This document shows, in pieces, positions 1-5,015 of a DNA stretch of 5,015 nt (positions within the stretch are counted from its first letter, which is position 1; each line of letters opens with the position of its first letter). Source of the DNA: Alphaproteobacteria bacterium (GTDB taxonomy: Bacteria > Pseudomonadota > Alphaproteobacteria > Sphingomonadales > Sphingomonadaceae); the NCBI GenBank assembly GCA_028293055.1, contig JAQGLD010000644.1:1-5015 (forward strand), given 5' to 3'. Position numbers and translations under genes: made by a program. The notes beneath the pieces were generated by a model. That model was not told the DNA's origin. It ran no database searches and was given only the letters and a program-made list of their open reading frames with translations.

Positions 1-1169
1 AAAAAGGGCGGCACCCCGGCGAGACTGAACATGAACATCGCCATCGCTCCCGCCAGCAAGGGGCGGTTGCGCGAGAGGCCGGAAAGCGAGGCGATCGTTT
101 CGACTGGGCGCCCGCTCTCGTCGCGCATCTGCAGGACGACGAGGAACGAGCCCAGGGTCATCACCACATAGACGGCGAGATAGAAGAGGACCGCGCCGAT
201 GCCGATCTGGGTGCCGGCGGCGAGGCCGATCAGGGCGAAGCCGACATTGTTGATCGAGCTGTAGGCAAGCAGCCGCTTGATGTTGGGCTGGCCGATCGCG
301 GCGACGCCGCCGAGAATGGTCGAGGCCAAGGCCATGAAGATGACGATCTGGCGCCATTCGAACGTGGCCGGGCCCATCGCGACCACCGTGACCCGCGCCA
401 GCAAGGCCATCGCAGCGACCTTGGGCGCGCTTGCGAAGAAGGCGGTGACCGGAGTCGGGGCGCCTTCATAGACGTCCGGAGTCCACATGTGGAACGGCAC
501 CGCCGAGACCTTGAAGGCGATCCCGGCGAGGACGAACACCAGGCCGAACAATGTCCCGGTCGAGAGGCCGCCGGCGGATGACTTCTGGACCGAGATCGAA
601 TGGGCGATGTCTCCGAACAGGGTCGATCCGGTGAATCCGTAGAGCAGGGAAATGCCGTAGAGCAGGATCCCGGAGGCCAAAGCGCCGAGCACGAAATATT
701 TGAGGCCAGCCTCCGCCGAGCGATTGTCGCGCCGCTGGAAGGCGGCCAGAACATAGGCCGCGAGGCTCTGCAGCTCGAGACCGACATAGAGGGTGAGCAG
801 GTCGCTCGCCGAGACCATCATGCCCATGCCGACCGCGGAGAGCAGGACGAGGACCGGATATTCGGCGCGATAATCGCCGTCGCGGCTGAACCATGCACTC
901 GCCCCGATCAGCGAGACCGCCGCAGCGACATAGATCAGCACCTTGGAGAAAGCCGAGAAACCGTCGGAGACGAACAGGCCGTAAAATCCACTCGCGCTGC
1001 CGCCATTGTAATTGGGAATGACGATGGCGGCACCGGCGAAGGCGAGCACCGCGAGCCATGTGATGATGCGCGCAGAACGGTCGCCGGCCCAGGCCGCGAC
1101 CAGCATCAGGATCAAGGCTGCGGTCGAGAGCAGCAGCTCGGGCGCGGTGAGGGCGAGCGAATTGAGCAT
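1..1169 (-). CDS. nuoN: NADH-quinone oxidoreductase subunit N (NuoN), 3' end cut off by the window
   Basis: Antiporter-like, proton-pumping membrane subunit of complex I, in the cytoplasmic membrane. The frame is open from ATG at 1169 to the window edge and gives 389 complete codons without a stop. The family is usually about 480-490 residues, so roughly four fifths is visible. The start [14 protein letters not shown] is typical of NuoN. Channel residues seen: Glu132 in YVGLELQSLAAY, Lys157 in AGLKYFVLGALASG, Lys220 in IAFKVSAVPFHMWTPD, and Lys250 at the end of the loop containing VYEGAPTPVTAFFASAPK. IKRLLAYSSINNVGF (297-311) is another family signature. The visible part stops at LAGVPPF, just before the helix expected to carry the C-terminal channel lysine (Lys395 in E. 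coli), so that residue cannot be checked. The gene shares one base with the nuoM stop (TGATG), and a run of six G lies 9 bases before the ATG. This suggests translation coupled to nuoM. Hydrophobic throughout, with many membrane segments; no frameshift seen. Confidence 0.97.
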   Translation of the reverse strand, partial: MLNSLALTAPELLLSTAALILMLVAAWAGDRSARIITWLAVLAFAGAAIVIPNYNGGSASGFYGLFVSDGFSAFSKVLIYVAAAVSLIGASAWFSRDGDYRAEYPVLVLLSAVGMGMMVSASDLLTLYVGLELQSLAAYVLAAFQRRDNRSAEAGLKYFVLGALASGILLYGISLLYGFTGSTLFGDIAHSISVQKSSAGGLSTGTLFGLVFVLAGIAFKVSAVPFHMWTPDVYEGAPTPVTAFFASAPKVAAMALLARVTVVAMGPATFEWRQIVIFMALASTILGGVAAIGQPNIKRLLAYSSINNVGFALIGLAAGTQIGIGAVLFYLAVYVVMTLGSFLVVLQMRDESGRPVETIASLSGLSRNRPLLAGAMAMFMFSLAGVPPF

Positions 1170-1171
1170 CA
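1167..1171 (-). promoter_or_regulatory. nuoM-nuoN stop/start overlap (TGATG)
   Basis: The nuoM stop TGA (1171-1169) and the nuoN start ATG (1169-1167) share one base. A run of six G at 1184-1179, 9 bases before the ATG and inside the last nuoM codons, may serve as a weak Shine-Dalgarno sequence. The arrangement suggests coupled translation. Confidence 0.8.
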
Positions 1172-2710
1172 GTGAGCGCCCCCCGCGGCGGTCGAAATCT
1201 GTTTGGCGGGCGCGGCCAAAGCTGGCGTGACCAAAGCGGAATCGCTCTTCGGCGCAGCGCTCGCGACGCGTGCCATGAGCAGGCCGACATCGCTGCGCAT
1301 CGGCGCGAGGAAGCTTTCCGGATAGATGCCCATCCACATCACCACCAGGGCGATCGCTCCGAGCGAGACATATTCCCTCGGGTTGAGGTCAGGCATCGCC
1401 GCTGCGTCTGCGTTGCGGCTCGTGCCATAGACCACCCGCCAGTACAGATAGAGCATGTAAGCGGCGCCGAGGATGATCCCGGTGGTGGCGACTGCGGCGA
1501 CGAAGGTCGACGCATGGTAGGAGCCGATCAGGCTGAGGAACTCGCCGACGAAGCCGGCGGTACCGGGCAGTCCGACCGAAGCCATGGTGAAAACCATGAA
1601 CAGCAAGGCATAAGCCGGCATGTTGTTGGCGAGACCGCCATAGCGGTCGATCTCGCGGGTGTGCATCCGGTCGTAAACCACTCCGACGCATAGGAAGAGC
1701 GCGCCCGAGACCAGCCCGTGGCTGAGCATGACGATCAGCGCCCCTTCCATGCCCTGGCGGTTGAAGGCGAAGATTCCGATCGTGACGAAGGCCATGTGGG
1801 CGACCGACGAATAAGCGATCAGCTTCTTCATGTCGCGCTGCACCAGGGCGACCAGGGAGGTGTAGACGATCGCGATCAGGCTGAGCCCGAAGATGATCCA
1901 GACCAACTGGGCCGACGCCTGGGGGAACATCGGCAGCGAGAAGCGCAGGAAGCCGTAGCCGCCCAGCTTGAGCAGCACTCCGGCGAGAATTACCGAACCC
2001 GCGGTCGGCGCCTGGACGTGGGCGTCCGGCAGCCATGTGTGGACCGGCCACATCGGCATCTTGACCGCGAAGCTGGCGAAGAAGGCCAGCCACAGCCAGG
2101 TCTGCGCCTGGCGCGGGAAATCGGTGACCAGCAGATGCGGGATATAGGTGTCGCCGTGGGTGAAATTCACCATCCACAACATCGCCACCAGCATCAGCAC
2201 CGAGCCGAAGAAGGTGTAGAGGAAGAATTTGTAGCTGGCGTAGATCCGCTCGGCGCCGCCCCATATGCCGATGATCAGGAACATCGGGATCAGGCCGGCC
2301 TCGAAGAAGATGTAGAAGAGGAAGATGTCCTGCGCCATGAAGACGCCGAGCATCATCGTCTCCATGATCAGGAAATAGGCCATATATTCCGGTACCCGGC
2401 GCTCGATCGACGCCCAGGAAGCGAGGATGCAGATCGGCATCAGGAAGACCGAGAGCATGATCAGCATCAAAGCGATGCCGTCGATGCCGAGCGCCCAGGC
2501 GAAGAGTCCGAATGTGCGGTTATATTCGGTGAACTGCCATTGCTCGCCGCCGATCTGGTAGCCGTACCAGAGCAGGATGCCGAGCAGGAGATCGAGCAGC
2601 GTCGCGATCAGGGCGATCCAGCGCGCTCCGCTCGCCGAAGCAAACAGACAGGCCACCGCGCCGACGACCGGCACCAGCAACATGACCGACAGGATCGGGA
2701 AACCGGTCAT
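1169..2710 (-). CDS. nuoM: NADH-quinone oxidoreductase subunit M (NuoM)
   Basis: Antiporter-like, proton-pumping membrane subunit of complex I, lying between NuoL and NuoN in the membrane arm. It is complete at 513 residues, near the usual family length of about 500-510. The N-terminus [18 protein letters not shown] is typical, which supports the ATG at 2710. Family motifs and channel residues: Glu137 in [18 protein letters not shown], Lys161 in [12 protein letters not shown], Lys217 and His224 in [20 protein letters not shown], Lys248 in [27 protein letters not shown] (291-306), His331 in [12 protein letters not shown], and Glu390 in [13 protein letters not shown]. Glu390 is the C-terminal channel residue, a glutamate in NuoM where NuoL has a lysine. 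The last 30 or so residues (about 482-513) are a low-complexity Ala/Ser/Thr/Pro tail after the last hydrophobic stretch. The start overlaps the nuoL stop by 4 bases (ATGA) with no clear Shine-Dalgarno sequence before it, so translational coupling to nuoL is likely. MrpD-like antiporter subunits are related, but the gene order and motifs fit NuoM. Confidence 0.98.
   Translation of the reverse strand: MTGFPILSVMLLVPVVGAVACLFASASGARWIALIATLLDLLLGILLWYGYQIGGEQWQFTEYNRTFGLFAWALGIDGIALMLIMLSVFLMPICILASWASIERRVPEYMAYFLIMETMMLGVFMAQDIFLFYIFFEAGLIPMFLIIGIWGGAERIYASYKFFLYTFFGSVLMLVAMLWMVNFTHGDTYIPHLLVTDFPRQAQTWLWLAFFASFAVKMPMWPVHTWLPDAHVQAPTAGSVILAGVLLKLGGYGFLRFSLPMFPQASAQLVWIIFGLSLIAIVYTSLVALVQRDMKKLIAYSSVAHMAFVTIGIFAFNRQGMEGALIVMLSHGLVSGALFLCVGVVYDRMHTREIDRYGGLANNMPAYALLFMVFTMASVGLPGTAGFVGEFLSLIGSYHASTFVAAVATTGIILGAAYMLYLYWRVVYGTSRNADAAAMPDLNPREYVSLGAIALVVMWMGIYPESFLAPMRSDVGLLMARVASAAPKSDSALVTPALAAPAKQISTAAGGAH
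2707..2710 (-). promoter_or_regulatory. nuoL-nuoM stop/start overlap (ATGA)
   Basis: The minus-strand bases ATGA contain both the nuoM start ATG (2710-2708) and the nuoL stop TGA (2709-2707). No convincing Shine-Dalgarno sequence stands before it (CTGGGCGATGGCACG). Re-initiation by ribosomes finishing nuoL is the likely way nuoM is translated, which would keep the two pump subunits in step. Confidence 0.85.
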
Positions 2711-4779
2711 CGTGCCATCGCCCAGGTTGCCGCCGCAGCGAGGCCGAGCAGCATCACCAGAGCATAAGTGTAGAGGTAGCCGGTCTGCAGCCGAGCGGTG
2801 AGGACATTGCCGAAGCGAACCACGGTCGCTGCACCGTCCGGCCCGAAGCGGTCGATCACCGCTTCGTCACCCTTCTTCCAGAAGATGCGGCCGAGCCAGA
2901 GCGCCGGGCGGATGAAGACGACATTGTAGAGCTCGTCGAAATACCATTTGTTGAGCAGGAAGGCATGAAGCGGCCCGAACTGGCCGACGAAGCGCCCGGC
3001 AAGATCGGTGCGGCGGACATAGACCTGCAGCGCGATCAGGAAGCCGATGACCATCACGATCCCGGGCGTCAGCTTGACGATCAGCGGCAGGTGATGCGCG
3101 GTCTCGGCGAGCTCGTGGTTGAAGGCGATCGCTCCCGCCCAGAAACGCGCAGCGCTCTCCGGCTCGATGAAGATCGGAGCGAACGCCATCCCGGCAAAGA
3201 TCGCGCCGATCGAAAGGACCAGCAGCGGCAGCAGGATGGTCAATGGGCTTTCGTGCGGATGATAGCCCGCGGTGCCGGTGGGCACCTCGCCCGCCCCAGC
3301 TTCGTGCGGGCGCGTATCGTGGCCGGCATCCTCGGCATCGGGGCGATCGTCGTGCTCGTGACCGTGGCCGTGCGCATCGTGGACAGCGTGCTGGATATGC
3401 TCCGAGCCGGCCCAGCGCGGCTCGCCGAAGAAGGTCAGGAACATCAGCCGCCAGCTGTAGAAGCTGGTCAGCAGGGCCGCGAACACGCCGATCGCGAAGG
3501 CGAAGCGACCGAGGCCGGTTCCGGCCGCGAATGTGCTCTCGATGATCGCGTCCTTCGAATAGAAGCCGGCGAAGCCGAACACGCCTTCGACGCCCACTCC
3601 GGTGATCGCCAGGGTTCCGGCCATCATCGCCCAGAAGGTGTAGGGAATCTGCTTCCTCAGCCCGCCGTAGAAGCGCATGTCCTGCTCGTGATGCATGGCA
3701 TGGATCACCGATCCGGCGCCGAGGAAGAGCAGAGCCTTGAAGAAGGCGTGGGTGAACAGGTGGAACATCGAGGCGCCATAGGCTCCGACGCCTGCCGCCA
3801 TGAACATGTAGCCGAGCTGCGAGCAGGTCGAGTAAGCGATCACGCGCTTGATGTCGTTCTGGACTGTGCCGACGGTGGCTGCGAACAAGGCGGTGATCGC
3901 GCCGACGAAGACGACGACGCCCATCGCGGTCGCGCTGGTCTGGAACATCGGCGACAGGCGGGAGACCATGAAGACGCCGGCGGTGACCATCGTCGCAGCG
4001 TGGATCAGGGCCGAGACCGGGGTCGGGCCCTCCATCGCGTCGGGCAGCCAGGTGTGGAGGCCGAGCTGCGCCGATTTGCCCATCGCGCCGATGAACAGGA
4101 GGATGCAGATCAGCGTCATCGTATCGAAGCGCTGGCCGAGGAAGCCGATCGTGGAACCGGCCATGTGCGGCGCGGCGGTCAGTATCGCCGGAATCGAGAC
4201 CGTGCCGAACACCAGGAAAGTGGCGAAGATGCCGAGCGAGAATCCGAAATCGCCGACGCGGTTGACGACGAATGCCTTGAGCGCCGCCGCGTTGGCCGAC
4301 GGCTTGTGGTACCAGAAGCCGATCAGCAGATAGGAAGCGAGGCCGACCCCCTCCCAGCCGAAGAACATCTGGACGAGATTGTCCGAGGTCACCAGCATCA
4401 GCATGGCGAAGGTGAACAGCGACAGATAGGCGAAAAAGCGCGGCTGGCTGTCGTCCTCGGCCATATAGCCCCAGGAGTAGAGGTGGACGAGCGCCGAGAC
4501 GGTCGTCACCACCACCAGCATCACCGCGGTCAGCGAATCCACCCTCAGCGCCCAGTTGACCTGGAGATCGCCCGAATGAATCCAGTCGAGCACCGGATGG
4601 AGCTGGCTGGCCTCGGCGCCGGTCATGAAGCCGATGAACAAAGGCCAGGACAAAGCCAGCGAGCCGAACAGCGCGCCGGTCGTGACCAGCTTGGCGGCGG
4701 TATTGCCGATCATTCGGTTGCCGAAGCCCGCGACGATCGCGGCGAGCAACGGCAGGAAGACGATGAGCAGGACGTTCAT
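2707..4779 (-). CDS. nuoL: NADH-quinone oxidoreductase subunit L (NuoL)
   Basis: Most distal antiporter-like, proton-pumping subunit of complex I, in the cytoplasmic membrane. It is complete at 690 residues, longer than E. coli NuoL (613) and in the range of alphaproteobacterial forms. Seen in order: the N-terminal NADH5-type region with RVDSLTAVM (79-87); Glu143 in [18 protein letters not shown]; Asp177 in [12 protein letters not shown]; Lys235 in [20 protein letters not shown], followed by [36 protein letters not shown] (307-325); Lys348 in [20 protein letters not shown]; and Lys409 in [10 protein letters not shown], the C-terminal channel lysine. A His- and acid-rich loop (about 461-510) precedes a hydrophobic segment (513-535). 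The C-terminal part contains KWYFDELYN (611-619) and an amphipathic stretch matching the lateral helix, then a last membrane segment (about 667-688). ATG at 4779 is preceded by GGGGAG with 8-base spacing, and [15 protein letters not shown] is a typical start. The 3' end overlaps nuoM. MrpA is related, but the nuoK and nuoM neighbours decide for NuoL. Confidence 0.98.
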   Translation of the reverse strand: MNVLLIVFLPLLAAIVAGFGNRMIGNTAAKLVTTGALFGSLALSWPLFIGFMTGAEASQLHPVLDWIHSGDLQVNWALRVDSLTAVMLVVVTTVSALVHLYSWGYMAEDDSQPRFFAYLSLFTFAMLMLVTSDNLVQMFFGWEGVGLASYLLIGFWYHKPSANAAALKAFVVNRVGDFGFSLGIFATFLVFGTVSIPAILTAAPHMAGSTIGFLGQRFDTMTLICILLFIGAMGKSAQLGLHTWLPDAMEGPTPVSALIHAATMVTAGVFMVSRLSPMFQTSATAMGVVVFVGAITALFAATVGTVQNDIKRVIAYSTCSQLGYMFMAAGVGAYGASMFHLFTHAFFKALLFLGAGSVIHAMHHEQDMRFYGGLRKQIPYTFWAMMAGTLAITGVGVEGVFGFAGFYSKDAIIESTFAAGTGLGRFAFAIGVFAALLTSFYSWRLMFLTFFGEPRWAGSEHIQHAVHDAHGHGHEHDDRPDAEDAGHDTRPHEAGAGEVPTGTAGYHPHESPLTILLPLLVLSIGAIFAGMAFAPIFIEPESAARFWAGAIAFNHELAETAHHLPLIVKLTPGIVMVIGFLIALQVYVRRTDLAGRFVGQFGPLHAFLLNKWYFDELYNVVFIRPALWLGRIFWKKGDEAVIDRFGPDGAATVVRFGNVLTARLQTGYLYTYALVMLLGLAAAATWAMAR

Positions 4780-4787
4780 GCGCGCGG

Positions 4788-4793
4788 CTCCCC
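4788..4793 (-). promoter_or_regulatory. Shine-Dalgarno sequence of nuoL
   Basis: Read on the minus strand this is GGGGAG, 8 bases before the ATG at 4779. It supports that start as the true one and gives nuoL its own ribosome entry, since nuoL is not overlapped by nuoK. Three of its six bases (4791-4793) belong to the outer end of the inverted repeat, so folding of that repeat could partly hide it. That effect is an inference. Confidence 0.65.
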
Positions 4794-4848
4794 GGCGCAG
4801 GCCTGGGCCCAGCTGCGGATGCGGGACTGGGTCCCGGCCTTCGCCGGG
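4791..4848. repeat. Inverted pair of 22-base palindromic-type repeat units between nuoK and nuoL
   Basis: Two 22-base units face each other: 4791-4812 on the plus strand and 4848-4827 on the minus strand. They agree at 19 of 22 positions, differing only at unit positions 8, 14 and 17. They are separated by a 14-base centre (4813-4826). Both units begin CCCGGCG and end CCCAG. Each unit also has its own internal symmetry: TCCCGGC-CTTC-GCCGGGA at 4832-4849 and CTGGGCCCAG at 4803-4812. In nuo mRNA the pair could fold into one long hairpin with 19 Watson-Crick pairs. The sequence resembles short palindromic elements dispersed in sphingomonad and other alphaproteobacterial genomes; this is recognition from memory and not a search result. 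There is no T-run beside it, so it does not look like an ordinary terminator. Confidence 0.75.
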
Positions 4849-4867
4849 AAACGAAGAGTCACAGCCT

Positions 4868-5015
4868 TCATCCCTTCATCTGGTTGATGTCATCGACCGC
4901 GATCGTGCCGCGGCCGCGGAAGTAGATCACCAGGATGGCGAGCCCGATCGCAGCTTCACCGGCGGCGACGGTCAGCACGATCATCGCGAAGATCTGGCCG
5001 ACCATGTCGCCGAGA
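4868..5015 (-). CDS. nuoK: NADH-quinone oxidoreductase subunit K (NuoK), 5' part outside the window
   Basis: Small membrane subunit of complex I with three membrane helices (MrpC-like). It sits between NuoN and NuoJ in the membrane arm and takes part in proton translocation. Only the last 48 residues and the TGA stop (4870-4868) are in the window; the family is about 100 residues. The visible protein starts [20 protein letters not shown] and ends [11 protein letters not shown]. The glutamate in [17 protein letters not shown] corresponds to the conserved third-helix Glu (Glu72 in E. coli), one of the two key buried acidic residues. The other, in the second helix, lies beyond the window edge. 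The frame was found by translating the reverse strand back from the stop. It runs off the window, so it has no start here. It is followed by nuoL after an unusual 88-base gap. Confidence 0.97.
   Translation of the reverse strand, partial: LGDMVGQIFAMIVLTVAAGEAAIGLAILVIYFRGRGTIAVDDINQMKG

Noticed and set aside
466..1290. Open frames on the minus strand overlapping nuoN and nuoM in other frames (also 230-787 and 1389-2264)
   Set aside because: Arg/Pro/Ser-rich out-of-frame translations of nuoN and nuoM. The true nuoN frame is open across the whole region and carries the conserved family motifs.
1718..2767. 349-residue open frame on the plus strand opposite nuoM
   Set aside because: Antisense shadow of nuoM with the same highly charged composition (many Asp, Gln, Glu, His and Arg) and no domain.
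1..4779. Mrp-type Na+/H+ antiporter or membrane-bound hydrogenase operon instead of complex I
   Set aside because: NuoL, NuoM and NuoN are related to MrpA/MrpD and Hyf/Ech subunits, but the K-L-M-N order, the NuoK C-terminus and the NuoL C-terminal lateral-helix region (KWYFDELYN) fit NDH-1.
4832..4849. Rho-independent terminator after nuoK
   Set aside because: The 7-base stem is strong, but on the minus strand it is followed by CCCAGTCCCGC, not a run of T. It also sits inside an operon with nuoL downstream. A repeat element explains it better.
4780..4867. A small extra gene between nuoK and nuoL
   Set aside because: The 88 bases are taken up by the inverted repeat and the nuoL ribosome binding site. 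No frame with a start, a stop and a plausible peptide was seen.
2965..4887. 640-residue open frame on the plus strand opposite nuoL
   Set aside because: It is antisense to a well-supported nuoL. Its product is an unusually charged Arg/Asp/Glu/His-rich sequence with no recognisable domain, as expected when a G+C-rich gene for a hydrophobic protein is read backwards. Its end reads through the intergenic repeat.

Overview
This window is a stretch of a bacterial respiratory complex I operon (NADH:ubiquinone oxidoreductase, NDH-1), read entirely from the minus strand. In transcription order it holds the 3' end of nuoK, complete nuoL, complete nuoM and the first four fifths of nuoN. The base composition is high in G+C. 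The NuoK C-terminus (DDINQMKG), the long NuoL C-terminal region and a dispersed-repeat sequence between nuoK and nuoL all suggest an alphaproteobacterium, most likely a sphingomonad. That placement rests on recognition of sequence style, not on a database search.

Layout from right to left: the nuoK end (5015-4868) is followed by an 88-base gap (4867-4780). The gap contains a strong inverted repeat and the nuoL ribosome binding site. nuoL (4779-2707) overlaps nuoM (2710-1169) by 4 bases (ATGA), and nuoM overlaps nuoN (1169 to the window edge at 1) by one base (TGATG). No gene was found on the plus strand; its long open frames are antisense shadows of the nuo genes. No promoter, terminator, tRNA, rRNA, insertion sequence or CRISPR array was seen.

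The genes work together as the distal membrane arm of complex I. NuoL, NuoM and NuoN are three homologous antiporter-like proton channels. NuoK is the small subunit that links them towards the quinone-binding module. The conserved Glu and Lys residues of the proton path are present wherever the window covers them.

The window is mostly ordinary housekeeping sequence, and no new multi-gene system was found. Two things deserve a second look. One is the repeat in the nuoK-nuoL gap: two 22-base copies in inverted orientation, matching at 19 of 22 positions, with the outer end running into the nuoL Shine-Dalgarno sequence. The other is a histidine- and acid-rich loop in NuoL.
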